Shown here one piece after another: positions 25,725-34,591 of a stretch of 64,000 nt of DNA. Position 1 is the stretch's first letter. Each line of letters begins with the position of its first letter. The stretch is taken from positions 1,116,001-1,180,000 of the forward strand of contig NZ_JADBDT010000001.1 in assembly GCF_014873485.1 (NCBI RefSeq). The letters run 5' to 3'. Both the position numbers and the translations under genes were made by a program. The notes below the pieces were generated by a model that worked only from the letters and a program-made list of their open reading frames with translations, had not been told where the DNA came from and did no database searches. The stretch comes from Sphingopyxis sp. OAS728 (lineage in GTDB: Bacteria > Pseudomonadota > Alphaproteobacteria > Sphingomonadales > Sphingomonadaceae).

Positions 25725-25837
25725 ACATAAACGAAGAGAGCCGCACGAAGCGGCCTCGACAGCGCGCGGCGAATAGGCGCGCATCCCCCCGCTCGTCAAG
25801 CATTGTTCGCACGCGCTTCCCTGCTAAAAAGCGCGCC

Positions 25838-26518
25838 ATGGCTGCGAATGAACATGTCGACATGGCGACCTCGGGCGCCGACCGGACCGCAGAGCGGCTC
25901 GCCGCCGTACCGGGAATCCGCCGCGCGCCGACACAAAAACTGCAACAGTTCATGCTGCCCGGCTTTCTCGACGCCGAAACCTGCGCCGCGCTGATGGCGC
26001 AGATCGACCGCGATGTCCGGCCTTCGACGATCGCCGATCCGAACGGCGACGAAGCGTTTCGCACGAGCACGACCTGCGACCTCGATCATCGCGACCCGCT
26101 GGTCATCGCGGTCAACAACCGCCTCCACGACCTCACCGGCATCCCGCGCGAATATGGCGAACCGATGCAGGGCCAGCGTTACGACGTCGGGCAGGAATTC
26201 AAGGCACACACCGACTATTTCGACCCGCACGGCGCCGACTGGGAAACCTATTGCGCGATCCCCGGCCAGCGTAGCTGGACGCTGATGATCTATCTCAACG
26301 AGCCCGCTGCCGGCGGCGCGACGCGATTCCTCGCAACCGGCAAGATGCACCAGCCGGAGGCGGGCAAGCTGCTCGCATGGAACAATATCCATCTCGACGG
26401 CACCGCGAACCCCGATACGCTCCACCACGGGATGAAGGTGCGCAAGGGCCGCAAATATATCATCACGAAATGGTTTCGCGAACGCCCTTGGCCATGGGCC
26501 GAAGGGGAGCTGGCCTAG
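25838..26518 (+). CDS. 2OG-Fe(II) oxygenase, prolyl-4-hydroxylase type
   Basis: The protein has 226 residues from the ATG at 25838 (MAANEHV); the frame is open upstream but runs through the tRNA. Iron ligands are HTDYFD near 124-126 (HxD) and LHHGMKVRKGRKYIITKWF near 203-221 (distal His and the Lys that binds 2-oxoglutarate). The QRYDVGQEFKAHTDYF segment is typical of the P4Hc family. The substrate is unknown; it might be a protein prolyl or similar residue. It is convergent with the SIMPL gene across an inverted repeat. Confidence 0.9.
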   Translation: MAANEHVDMATSGADRTAERLAAVPGIRRAPTQKLQQFMLPGFLDAETCAALMAQIDRDVRPSTIADPNGDEAFRTSTTCDLDHRDPLVIAVNNRLHDLTGIPREYGEPMQGQRYDVGQEFKAHTDYFDPHGADWETYCAIPGQRSWTLMIYLNEPAAGGATRFLATGKMHQPEAGKLLAWNNIHLDGTANPDTLHHGMKVRKGRKYIITKWFRERPWPWAEGELA

Positions 26519-26531
26519 CCAGCCACTAAAA

Positions 26532-26613
26532 ATCCGTTCGCATCGAGCGAAGTCGAGATGCCCATCGGCATCTTACACCTTCACGGTGTCTCGACTTCGC
26601 TCGACACGAGCGG
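26532..26613. repeat. Intergenic inverted repeat, family 2 (TCGAGCGAAGTCGAGA)
   Basis: The 16-bp perfect arms TCGAGCGAAGTCGAGA (26543-26558) and TCTCGACTTCGCTCGA (26589-26604) are flanked by diverged ATCCGTTCG/CGAGCGGA ends. The repeat lies between convergent genes and probably acts as a bidirectional terminator or REP-like element. Confidence 0.8.
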
Positions 26614-26626
26614 AACAGGTCAGTTC

Positions 26627-27373
26627 TTACTTCACCAACCGATACTGGAAGTTCAGCGTCAGCGTGTTGGCGACGCGGCCCGGCTCGACCGGGGTTGCCT
26701 TCGCCGAACCGGCATCCATCGCCATGCGAACCATCGGCATCGGCGGCTGCGGGCCAAAGCTGCCGCCCTCGCTGATCGACACCAGCTCGACGCCGCGGAA
26801 GCCCGCGAGACGCGCATAGTCCTGCGCTTTCGCCTCGGCCGCCTTGATCGCGGTGCCGCGCGCGCCGACGAGCTGCGCATCGGGGTCCTTCATGCCGAAC
26901 GACGGGCCATCGATATTGGTGCCGCCGGCAGCGACCAGCGCATCGAGCAGCGAACCGATGTCTTCGATCTTCGACGTCGTCACGCGCACGCTGTTCGACA
27001 CCTGATAGCCCAGGAAGCGCGGCGGCTGGCCGTCACCGCGGTTGTTATAGTCATATTGCGGCGATAGGTTGATACCGCTCGTCTGGATATCCTCGGCCTT
27101 GATCCCACGCGCTTTCACGGCGGCGATCAGCTTGTCCATCGCTGCGGCGTTCAGGCGCATCGATTCGACCGCGGTCGGCGCGGTCGTCGTCACACCGGCG
27201 CCGACGGTCGCCTGATCGGGACGCGAACGCACTTCCTCGCTGACCGAGAAGGTCAGGATCGGTCCTTGGGTCGTTGCTGCTGTCACCGTCGAACCTCCCT
27301 GCTGCGCGAGCGCGGGCGTTGCCGCCATCAGCGCCAGTCCGGTTGCCATAACGGCGAACAATTGCTTCGTCAT
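26627..27373 (-). CDS. SIMPL-domain (DUF541) periplasmic protein
   Basis: The 248-residue protein starts with a signal peptide (FAVMATGLALMAATPALAQ). The DUF541/SIMPL domain fills the rest: LTFSVSEEVRSRPDQATVGAGV near 40, ESMRLNAAAMDKLIAAVKARGIKAEDIQT near 75, YQVSNSVRVTTSKIEDIGSLLDA near 130, and FQYRLVK at the end. Family members occur in the periplasm (E. coli YggE, oxidative stress; BP26 in Brucella) without known enzymatic activity. It is a monocistronic gene, divergent from the ABC-F gene. Confidence 0.92.
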   Translation of the reverse strand: MTKQLFAVMATGLALMAATPALAQQGGSTVTAATTQGPILTFSVSEEVRSRPDQATVGAGVTTTAPTAVESMRLNAAAMDKLIAAVKARGIKAEDIQTSGINLSPQYDYNNRGDGQPPRFLGYQVSNSVRVTTSKIEDIGSLLDALVAAGGTNIDGPSFGMKDPDAQLVGARGTAIKAAEAKAQDYARLAGFRGVELVSISEGGSFGPQPPMPMVRMAMDAGSAKATPVEPGRVANTLTLNFQYRLVK

Positions 27374-27507
27374 TTCATTCTCCTGCGAACCGGGCTTCCG
27401 GCCCTTTGTGATCTCCGCCCCGTAACGCAGACGGAGCAGACCCGTTCCGGCCTTTGTGCGCAGCGCGCTTGCATGATGCTGAACGCGCCAGTAGCGAACC
27501 GTTCATC

Positions 27508-29283
27508 ATGGCAGCACCGATTTTATCTTATGAAGGCCTCGGCCTTGTGCAGGGCAGCGGCTGGCTGTTCCAGGACCTCGACATTTATGTCGGCGAACGT
27601 GATCGGCTGGCGCTGATCGGCCGCAACGGCGCCGGCAAGACGACCTTGCTCAAGCTGCTCGCCGGCCAGATCGACGCTGACAAGGGCAAGCGCGTTATCG
27701 TGCCGGGCACGCATGTCGTGATGCTCGAACAGGAACCCGATTTTTCGGGCTTCGCGACGCTGATGGATTTCGCCGTCGCGGCGCCCAATGCGCCCGAGGC
27801 GCATGAAGTCTCCGCGATCGCCGACCAACTCGGTATCGACATGAGCCGGACCGCCGCCAGCGCCTCGGGCGGCGAACGCCGCCGCGCTGCGCTCGCCCGC
27901 GCGCTCGCCCAGAATCCCGACGTGCTGCTGCTCGACGAACCGACCAACCATCTCGACCTCGCCGCGATCGACTGGCTCGAAAGCTGGCTCGCGCGTTATA
28001 CCGGCGCCTTCGTCGCGATCAGCCACGACCGCACCTTCCTCACGCGGCTCACGCGCCAGACCCTCTGGCTCGACCGCGGCAGCATCCGCCGCAAGGAAAT
28101 CGGCTTCGGCGGCTTCGAGGAGTGGAGCGACGCCGTCGCCGCCGAGGAGGCGCGCGCCGCGCAAAAGCTCGACTCAAAGCTCCGGCTGGAAGCACATTGG
28201 CTAGAACGCGGCGTCACCGCGCGCCGCAAGCGCAACCAGGGTCGTCTCGAGAAGCTCAAGGAAATGCGCGCCACCCGCGCCGCGATGATCGGCGGCCCCG
28301 GTGTCGCCAAGCTCGGCCTCGCCAACGACGATGTTCGTTCGAAATCGGTGATCGTCGCCGAGAACGTGTCCAAAAGCTTCGGCGACCGTACGATCATCAA
28401 GAATCTCGACTTCCGCGTCCAGCGCGGCGACCGCATCGGCATCGTCGGCGCGAATGGCGCGGGCAAGTCGACCCTGCTCAAGCTGCTCACCGGCGAAATT
28501 CAGCCCGACAGCGGCAGCATCACCCTCGCCCCGACACTCGACGGCATTATCATCGACCAGCAGCGCAGCCTGCTCTCGCCCGACAAGCGCGTGCGCGACG
28601 TACTGGCTGACGGTGGCGACTGGGTCGAGGTGCGCGGCGTCAAAAAGCATATCCAGGGCTATCTCAAGGAGTTCCTCTTCGACCCCGGCGTCGTCGAGGC
28701 GAGCGTCGGCGCGCTGTCGGGCGGCGAACGCTCGCGCCTCCTCCTCGCGCGCGAGTTCGCTCGCGAATCGAACCTGCTCGTGCTCGACGAGCCGACCAAC
28801 GACCTCGACCTCGAAACGCTCGACCTTTTGCAGGAGGTCATCGCCGATTATGCCGGCACCGTGCTGCTCGTCAGCCACGACCGCGACTTCCTCGACCGCA
28901 CCGTCACCGTCACGCTTGGCCTCGACGGATCGGGCAAGGTCGACATCGTCGCCGGCGGCTATGCCGACTGGGAAGCGAAACGGGTCAAGCCGAACGCTGC
29001 CAAAGCCAAGGCTGCGACCGCCGCACCGCCACCTCCGCCGACCGCGCGCAAGAAATTGAGCTACAAGGACCAGCGCGACTACGATCTCCTCCCCGCCCGG
29101 ATCGAGGAGATCGAAAAGGAAATGGCGAGCATCGAAACCGAGCTTTCCGACGGCACCCTGTTCACCCGCGACAATGCCCGCTTTACTGCGCTGACGGCAA
29201 AACTCGAGAAACTGCGCGAGGAAAAGGCCGCGGCAGAGGACCGTTGGCTCGCGCTGGCCGAAGAGGTCGAAGCGCTAGGATAA
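27508..29283 (+). CDS. ABC-F family ATPase (Uup-like)
   Basis: The 591-residue soluble protein has two ABC ATPase domains and no membrane segments. Domain 1 has Walker A GRNGAGKTTLLKLL near 38, signature ASGGERRRAAL near 133 and Walker B LLLDEPTNHLDL near 152. Domain 2 has GANGAGKSTLLKLL near 315, LSGGERSRLLL near 407 and LVLDEPTNDLDLE near 427. A coiled-coil C-terminal domain (LPARIEEIEKEMASIETEL... KLEKLREEKAAAEDRW) from about 510 points to the Uup branch, linked to ribosome function and to DNA-structure processing. The start at 27508 is chosen over an upstream in-frame codon because family alignment begins there. Confidence 0.92.
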   Translation: MAAPILSYEGLGLVQGSGWLFQDLDIYVGERDRLALIGRNGAGKTTLLKLLAGQIDADKGKRVIVPGTHVVMLEQEPDFSGFATLMDFAVAAPNAPEAHEVSAIADQLGIDMSRTAASASGGERRRAALARALAQNPDVLLLDEPTNHLDLAAIDWLESWLARYTGAFVAISHDRTFLTRLTRQTLWLDRGSIRRKEIGFGGFEEWSDAVAAEEARAAQKLDSKLRLEAHWLERGVTARRKRNQGRLEKLKEMRATRAAMIGGPGVAKLGLANDDVRSKSVIVAENVSKSFGDRTIIKNLDFRVQRGDRIGIVGANGAGKSTLLKLLTGEIQPDSGSITLAPTLDGIIIDQQRSLLSPDKRVRDVLADGGDWVEVRGVKKHIQGYLKEFLFDPGVVEASVGALSGGERSRLLLAREFARESNLLVLDEPTNDLDLETLDLLQEVIADYAGTVLLVSHDRDFLDRTVTVTLGLDGSGKVDIVAGGYADWEAKRVKPNAAKAKAATAAPPPPPTARKKLSYKDQRDYDLLPARIEEIEKEMASIETELSDGTLFTRDNARFTALTAKLEKLREEKAAAEDRWLALAEEVEALG

Positions 29284-29325
29284 GCAAAGCTGAGCGTGTC
29301 CGTTTTGGGGTGGTGAGCCGCCCTA

Positions 29326-29415
29326 TGTGAACCCCGGCGAAAGCCGGGGCCCAGTGCGGAAAAGCGCAAACTTGGTATTGGAATTCCTGGGCCCCGGCTT
29401 TCGCCGGGGTTCACA
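29326..29415. repeat. Intergenic inverted repeat, family 1, perfect 28-bp arms
   Basis: The arms 29326-29353 (starting TGTGAACCCCGGCGAAAGCC) and 29388-29415 are exact reverse complements over 28 bp. They can form a long hairpin between the convergent ABC-F and DUF6456 genes. A diverged copy is at 2457-2551. Confidence 0.9.
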
Positions 29416-29457
29416 TTTTCATCGGCCGAAACCGGTCGATACTATCTCACCGTCCCC

Positions 29458-29940
29458 TCACCCCGTCCTGTAAAACCGCGCCAGCCGGTCGAGCGCCAGG
29501 CCAAGCACCAGCTTGCCCGACCGCGCTGGCCACCCCAGCGCCTTTTCCGCGCCACCAATCCCCTCGCCGGCACAGATCACGCGCCAGCAGATGTCGGCGA
29601 GACCCGGCCCCGCCGCATCGAGCGCCGCATGAAAGCGCCGGTGTGCATCGATCCGGGCCAGCGATGCATCCGACGCCCGTGCACCACCACGACTTTTTCC
29701 CGGCGGCGCGGCATCCCAACGCATCGTAACGCGTGCCGACAGTCCGGCACGCTCATAATCGCGGCGCAGCGTTTCGCCCGCACCCAACTGCGCCGCCGTC
29801 AACAAACCGCGCGACGCCAGCCAAGCGATCGGGCTTTCGCCGATATTGACCGTTACGTGCCGCATCACCTGCGGCCCCGCCTTGCCCGGGTCGATCCGGT
29901 CGTCGGGATGAAGGCGCGTTTCGAGGCGGCGTGCAGTCAT
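29458..29940 (-). CDS. DUF6456-domain protein, GafA/GafZ-like GTA activator candidate
   Basis: The protein has 160 residues. The DUF6456 domain fills residues about 30-157: ESPIAWLASRGLLTAAQLGAGETLRRDYERAGL, VTMRWDAAPP and GWPARSGKLVLGLALDRLARFY. DUF6456 is the C-terminal part of GafA, the direct GTA activator of Rhodobacter capsulatus, and corresponds to GafZ of Caulobacter. The length and lack of an N-terminal DNA-binding part are GafZ-like. The start has AAAGGAGA upstream. It is divergent from an XRE regulator gene 88 bp away, and the leader carries the CTTTCCTACA element also found at the GTA-type lysis locus. Family membership is confident; the GTA role is inference. Confidence 0.85.
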   Translation of the reverse strand: MTARRLETRLHPDDRIDPGKAGPQVMRHVTVNIGESPIAWLASRGLLTAAQLGAGETLRRDYERAGLSARVTMRWDAAPPGKSRGGARASDASLARIDAHRRFHAALDAAGPGLADICWRVICAGEGIGGAEKALGWPARSGKLVLGLALDRLARFYRTG

Positions 29941-29984
29941 GCGATTCTCCTTTGCTTCACGCCGGGCTTGACACTGGATTATTT

Positions 29985-29994
29985 TGTAGGAAAG
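29985..29994 (-). promoter_or_regulatory. Shared regulatory motif, copy C (CTTTCCTACA)
   Basis: Read on the minus strand this 10-mer lies 45 bp upstream of the DUF6456 start and within the 88-bp divergent interval with the XRE gene. It is identical to the elements at 1374-1383 and 37575-37584. The downstream ATATGGTTC block of the other two copies is absent here. Confidence 0.45.
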
Positions 29995-30028
29995 AAGAAA
30001 CCGATTTGGTTATTTGAAAGCTATTGCA

Positions 30029-30589
30029 ATGATCAACAGCATCCGTTCGGTCCGCCGCGCCAAGGGGCTGACGCTCGAAGAGGTCGGCCAGCGCTGCGAC
30101 CCGCCGACCACCGCCCAGACGATCGGCCGCCTCGAAACCGGCACGCGTACGCTCTCGCTCGGCTGGATGAACCGCATCGCGGCCGCGCTCGGCGTCGACG
30201 CCGCTGAACTGGTGCAACTTCCCCAAGATACCCAGCTCACCATCACCGCGCACCTCGGCGCCGAGGGGGCACAAGCGCCGACGCGGGTCGAACAGGCGCT
30301 CACCGCGCGCCCGGGCGAGGATATGGTCGCGGTGCGCGTCACCTCGTCGATCGGCGACTATCGTGCGGGCGACGAAATCTGGTGCCGCCGGATCGAAGGC
30401 GACTGGGCGAGCGCGCTCAATCGCGACCTGCTCGTCCCGCGCCCCGCCGGGCGTTTCTTCTTCGCGCGCCTGCTCAACGTCGACGGCGAAAAACTCCACC
30501 TTCTCCCGCTCGGCACCGGCCAGCGGCAGCAGGTCGTCAGCAACCCGCCATGGGCCGCGGTTGCCGTCCGGCTGCTCCGCAGTCTCTAA
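30029..30589 (+). CDS. XRE-family regulator with S24-like C-terminal domain (RogA-like candidate)
   Basis: The protein has 186 residues. An HTH_XRE domain occupies residues 3-65 (IRSVRRAKGLTLEEVGQRCD and AQTIGRLETGTRTLSLGWMNRIAAALGV). Residues about 95-180 (MVAVRVTSSIGDYRAGDEIW... GRFFFARLLNVDGEKLHLLP) look like a LexA/CI peptidase-S24-type fold, but no Ser-Lys catalytic pair is obvious. The ATG at 30029 is preferred to the TTG at 30014. The gene is divergent from the DUF6456 gene; in Caulobacter the XRE repressor RogA controls gafYZ. A repressor of its neighbour and of itself is the likely role. Confidence 0.8.
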   Translation: MINSIRSVRRAKGLTLEEVGQRCDPPTTAQTIGRLETGTRTLSLGWMNRIAAALGVDAAELVQLPQDTQLTITAHLGAEGAQAPTRVEQALTARPGEDMVAVRVTSSIGDYRAGDEIWCRRIEGDWASALNRDLLVPRPAGRFFFARLLNVDGEKLHLLPLGTGQRQQVVSNPPWAAVAVRLLRSL

Positions 30590-30597
30590 TCCCTGCC

Positions 30598-30683
30598 GTT
30601 CGTCCTGAGCTTGTCGAAGGACCGTCCTTTTCCCGGACGCCGAAAGGAAGAACAGTGCTTCGACAAGCTCAGCATCAACGGAT
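30598..30683. repeat. Intergenic inverted repeat, family 3 (CTGAGCTTGTCGAAG)
   Basis: The 15-bp perfect arms are CTGAGCTTGTCGAAG (30605-30619) and CTTCGACAAGCTCAG (30658-30672), flanked by CCGTTCGTC/ATCAACGGA ends. A related element is at 38444-38531. It lies just before the glycosyltransferase ribosome-binding site. Confidence 0.85.
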
Positions 30684-30695
30684 GAGAGGGTGAGC

Positions 30696-31865
30696 ATGAA
30701 CACCTCCCTTCGCATCATCAGTATCGCAACGCTGTTCCCCGACGCCGCACGGCCGAACTTCGGCCTGTTCGTCGAGAAGAGCCTGCGCGCGCTTGCGGCG
30801 CAGCCGGGCATTGAATTGACGGTCGTCGCGCCGGTCGGCCTGCCCCCTTTCCCGCTGTCGCTCCACAAGCGCTATCGCGCGCTGCGCGATCTACCGCGCA
30901 CGGAAGACTGGAACGGGCTCACCGTCCACCGCCCGCGCTTTACCCTGGTCCCGCGCATCGGCGCGCGCTTCAACCCTGCCAAGGTCAGCCGCGCCGTGCT
31001 GTCGGCCGTGCGCGGCCAACCCTTCGACGTCGTCGACGCCCAATTCTTCTATCCCGATGGGCCCGCCGCCATGCGCGTCGCGGACGCGCTCGGACTGCCC
31101 TTCTCGGCGAAAGCCCGCGGCGCCGACATCAGCCATTTCGGCCACGATCCGGCGACCGCGCCGCAGCTCCTCGCCGCAGCGAACCGCGCTGCGGGCCTGC
31201 TCGCGGTATCCGATTCGATGCGCGGCGAGATGGCCGCTATCGGCATCGATCCAGCGAAGATCGTCGTCCATTACACCGGCATCGACAGCGATCGCTTTTC
31301 GCCCGGCGACCGCGCCACGGCCCGCGTCGCGCTGGGAATGGATAGTGCCCCAGCGATCCTGACTGTTGGCGCGCTCATTCCCCGCAAAGGGCAAGCGCTG
31401 GCCATCGAAGCCCTACCCGCGCTTCCCGGCGTTCACTATTGGCTCGCGGGCGCGGGCGAGGCAGAGGGCCGCTATCGCGCGCTCGCACAGGAACTGGGCG
31501 TCACCGACCGCGTCCATTTCCTCGGCCCGGTCGCCAACGCCGACCTGCCGCAACTTTATCGCGCCGCCGATGCCGTCGTCATGCCGTCGGTCAGCGAAGG
31601 CCTCGCCAACGCTTGGGTCGAGGCGCTCGCCTGTGGCACCCCGATCGTGATCAGCGATGCCGGCGGCGCGGCCGAACTGGTGAGTTCGCCCATCGCCGGC
31701 CGGATCGCCCAACGCACGCCGGGCGCGATTGCCGAAGCAGTGCAAGCCATTCTCGCGAACCCTCCGTCACCGTCGGACGTTGCGGCCAGCCTCGGCGGCC
31801 GCTTTGATTGGGACCGCAACGGTCGCGAACTCGCCGCGCATTTTCGTCGCTGCGCCGGGCGCTAG
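30696..31865 (+). CDS. Glycosyltransferase family 4 protein
   Basis: The 389-residue protein has two Rossmann-like halves of the GT-B fold. The N-terminal half has TLFPDAARPNFGLFVEKSLRAL and FDVVDAQFFYPDGPAAMRVA. The C-terminal half has ILTVGALIPRKGQALAIEAL near 220 and the nucleotide-sugar-binding VMPSVSEGLANAWVEALACGTPIV near 290-313 (E-x7-E pattern). It resembles GT4 enzymes that act in exopolysaccharide or other glycoconjugate synthesis; donor and acceptor are unknown. I chose the ATG at 30696, with GAGAGG 6 bp upstream, over the GTG at 30690. Confidence 0.88.
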   Translation: MNTSLRIISIATLFPDAARPNFGLFVEKSLRALAAQPGIELTVVAPVGLPPFPLSLHKRYRALRDLPRTEDWNGLTVHRPRFTLVPRIGARFNPAKVSRAVLSAVRGQPFDVVDAQFFYPDGPAAMRVADALGLPFSAKARGADISHFGHDPATAPQLLAAANRAAGLLAVSDSMRGEMAAIGIDPAKIVVHYTGIDSDRFSPGDRATARVALGMDSAPAILTVGALIPRKGQALAIEALPALPGVHYWLAGAGEAEGRYRALAQELGVTDRVHFLGPVANADLPQLYRAADAVVMPSVSEGLANAWVEALACGTPIVISDAGGAAELVSSPIAGRIAQRTPGAIAEAVQAILANPPSPSDVAASLGGRFDWDRNGRELAAHFRRCAGR

Positions 31866-31874
31866 ATACGGCAA

Positions 31875-31909
31875 CGCCGGCCCACTCTGCAGAGCGGGCC
31901 GGCGCCGAT
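31875..31909. terminator. Hairpin between convergent glycosyltransferase and secF genes
   Basis: CGCCGGCCC (31875-31883) pairs perfectly with GGGCCGGCG (31896-31904), with CTCTGCAGAG inside the loop able to extend the stem, followed by CCGATTTTA. Confidence 0.7.
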
Positions 31910-31929
31910 TTTACCGAAACGAAACCGCC

Positions 31930-32910
31930 TCAGACGACCGCGCCGTCGTCCTTGCGCTCGACGCGTTCGCCGCCTTCGATCCCCGCCGTCGTGCGCGGCA
32001 CGAAGCTGTGCGGACCGACCTTCAGCCACACCAGCACCGGCGTCGACATCAGCACCGACGAATAGCCGCCGATGAACACGCCGAACAGCATCGCAGCGGT
32101 AAAGCCGAAAATCACGTCCGGACCGAAAATCAGCAACATTCCGAGCGCCAAGACCATCGCAACCGTCGTCATGACGGTGCGCGACAGCGTCTCGTTGATG
32201 CTGAGATTGAGGAGCGGAACGATCTCCATCTTGCGGTATTTTTTCAGATTCTCGCGAATACGGTCATACACAACGATTGTGTCGTTGAGCGAATAACCGA
32301 CGATCGTCAGCAGCGCCGCGACGCTGTTCAGGTCGAACTGCATCTGCGTCACCGCGAACAGGCCGAATGTCAGCGACACTTCGTGAAACAGGCGGCCGAG
32401 CGCACCGACGCCGAACTGCCATTCGAAACGTATCCAGATATAGATCGAAATGCCGAGGATCGCGAGCCCGAGGCTGATCGCCCCGGTGCGGATCAATTCG
32501 CCCGACACCTTGCCCGACACGGTTTCGACCGATCCTGTCTTTGCGGTCGGAAAGGCCTTTTGAATGCCCGAGACCAGCTGCTGCCCCGCGCGTTCGGCAA
32601 CGGACTTGTCGCCGTCGGGAAGCGCGGTGCGGATCGACACGGCCTTGTCCGACCCGAACTGCTGGATCGTCGCTTCGCCAAGGCCGATTTCGCCGACCTT
32701 TTCGCGAATTTCGTCGATTGGCGGCATCCCCTGGGTGAATTCGACGCGAACCGACTGGCCGCCGACGAAGTCGACGCCAAGGTTCAGGCCCTTCACCGCG
32801 ACGAGCGCGATCGACACCGCCACGAGGAAAAAGCTCATGAAGGACGCCAATTTCCGCCACCGCAGGAAATCGATATTGGTGTCGTCGGGGACGAGTTTCA
32901 GCAAGCGCAT
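31930..32910 (-). CDS. secF: Protein translocase subunit SecF
   Basis: The 326-residue inner-membrane protein has six helices and one periplasmic loop. The N-terminal FMSFFLVAVSIALVAVKGLNLGVDFVGG is the SecF signature, and the C-terminal helices (GYSLNDTIVVYDRIRENLKK near 205-225) contain the conserved NDTIVVYDRIRE motif. With SecD and YajC it uses the proton-motive force to pull exported proteins through SecYEG. It is the last gene of the yajC-secD-secF operon, 12 bp after secD. Confidence 0.97.
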   Translation of the reverse strand: MRLLKLVPDDTNIDFLRWRKLASFMSFFLVAVSIALVAVKGLNLGVDFVGGQSVRVEFTQGMPPIDEIREKVGEIGLGEATIQQFGSDKAVSIRTALPDGDKSVAERAGQQLVSGIQKAFPTAKTGSVETVSGKVSGELIRTGAISLGLAILGISIYIWIRFEWQFGVGALGRLFHEVSLTFGLFAVTQMQFDLNSVAALLTIVGYSLNDTIVVYDRIRENLKKYRKMEIVPLLNLSINETLSRTVMTTVAMVLALGMLLIFGPDVIFGFTAAMLFGVFIGGYSSVLMSTPVLVWLKVGPHSFVPRTTAGIEGGERVERKDDGAVV

Positions 32911-32922
32911 CGTTTCGCTCCC

Positions 32923-34536
32923 TTAAATATTGATCGACGTCGGGCGCTTGGCCCGCAGCCAATGGGCTACGAACATGCGCGTGACGGTAACGGCGGTGAA
33001 GACGCTGGTGACGATGCCGATGGTCAGAACCACCGCAAAGCCCTTGATCGGGCCCGAACCGAACCAGAACATCAGCGCGGCGGCGATAACGTTGGTGACG
33101 TTCGCGTCGAAAATCGCGCGGCTGGCTTCCGAATAACCAAGCTCGATCGCCTGAAACACCTTTCGCCCGCGCTTCAATTCCTCGCGTATGCGTTCGTTGA
33201 TCAGCACGTTCGCGTCGACCGCGGCGCCGATCGTCAGCACGAAGCCCGCAATACCCGGCAGCGTCAGCGTCGCATTGAACGCCGCCATCGTTGCAAGGAT
33301 CAGGAAGACGTTAAAGACCAGCGCGACGCACGCATAGACGCCGAAGCGGCCATAGACGACGAGCATCAGCACCAGCACCGACACCGTTGCGATGATGCCC
33401 GCGATCGCGCCCTTGCGGATCGAATCGGCACCAAGCTCCGGCGTCACCGTGCGTTCTTCGACCACGGTCATCTTCACCGGCAGCGCGCCCGAACGGAGCG
33501 AAATGGCCAGCGCATTCGCGCTCGCAACGCTGAAGCTGCCCGAAATCTGCGCGCTGCCGCCGAGGATCGGTTCGTTGATCGATGGCGCCGACAACACCTT
33601 GCCGTCGAGCACCATCGCGAAGCGCTTGCCGACGCTCTGCGCGGTCACCTTGGCAAAGGTGCTCGAACCGCCCGAATCGAAACGGATCGAGACGACCGGC
33701 TGGTTGTTCTGCGGGTCATAGCTCTGCTTGGCGTCGATCAGCTGCTCGCCGCTGATCATCACCTGACGGCGCAGCACCTCGAATGCAGCGCCATTGCCCT
33801 CGCCTTCGGCATAGGGAACGATTTCGCTGCCGACCGGAACACGGCCCGCGGCCGCCTCGGCCGGGTCGGCGTTGGCGTCAACCATGCGGAACTCGAGCCG
33901 CGCGGTCTTGCCGATCAGCTCCTTCAGCGCCGCCGGATCCTGCAGGCCGGGGACCTGCACGACGACGCGGTCGTCGCCTTCGCGGATGATCGTCGGTTCG
34001 CGCGTACCCAGTGCGTTGACGCGCTTGTCGATGATGTCGCGCGCGGTATCCATCGCATTCGCCACCGCCTGTGCCTGTCCGGCGCCGGTCGGCGTCATCT
34101 CGATCCGCGTCGAATCGACGACGGTGATGTTCCAGTCGCGCTGACCCGTCAGCTGCGCGCCGCGCGTCTCGCTGAACAACCGTTCGCGGGCTTCATCGAG
34201 CTTCGCCAGGTCGCGGACAAGGAAGCTAATCTTGCCGCCTGTGGTCGACAGCTCACCGATCGCGATATCGTCGTCGGGCCCGCTTTCACCGCGCATCGCG
34301 GCGCGCACCGTCTTTTCCATGTTGGCGAGCTGCGTCTTGCGCAGGTCGTCGATGTCGGCTTCGAGCAGCAAGTGGCTGCCGCCGGCAAGGTCGAGGCCCA
34401 GATTGACCTTCGCCTGCAGGAAGGACGGCAGGCTGTTCACCGTCTTTTCGGGCAGGAAGCTTGGGATGGAGAAAATGATACCGAGCAGCAGGATGATGCT
34501 GATGCCGATGGTCTTCCAACGCGGGAAATCGAGCAT
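32923..34536 (-). CDS. secD: Protein translocase subunit SecD
   Basis: The protein has 537 residues. The first membrane helix and GLDLAGGSHLLLEADIDDL near 50-70 are typical. The large periplasmic P1 domain spans about 80-350. The conserved transmembrane block includes GAVDANVLINERIREELKRG near 435-455 and FDANVTNVIAAALMF. It forms the proton-driven motor of protein export with SecF. Order and spacing in the operon are standard. Confidence 0.97.
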   Translation of the reverse strand: MLDFPRWKTIGISIILLLGIIFSIPSFLPEKTVNSLPSFLQAKVNLGLDLAGGSHLLLEADIDDLRKTQLANMEKTVRAAMRGESGPDDDIAIGELSTTGGKISFLVRDLAKLDEARERLFSETRGAQLTGQRDWNITVVDSTRIEMTPTGAGQAQAVANAMDTARDIIDKRVNALGTREPTIIREGDDRVVVQVPGLQDPAALKELIGKTARLEFRMVDANADPAEAAAGRVPVGSEIVPYAEGEGNGAAFEVLRRQVMISGEQLIDAKQSYDPQNNQPVVSIRFDSGGSSTFAKVTAQSVGKRFAMVLDGKVLSAPSINEPILGGSAQISGSFSVASANALAISLRSGALPVKMTVVEERTVTPELGADSIRKGAIAGIIATVSVLVLMLVVYGRFGVYACVALVFNVFLILATMAAFNATLTLPGIAGFVLTIGAAVDANVLINERIREELKRGRKVFQAIELGYSEASRAIFDANVTNVIAAALMFWFGSGPIKGFAVVLTIGIVTSVFTAVTVTRMFVAHWLRAKRPTSINI

Positions 34537-34591
34537 GGTCTATTGATCCGATAGCAGGAGCGGACCCGCGACGGACGCGGGCGCCGCCGCG

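Noticed and set aside
31729..34554. 941-codon open frame on the plus strand
   Set aside because: It is antisense to secD and secF, which are certain. The translation is Arg/Asp/His-rich low-complexity typical of a GC-rich shadow frame.
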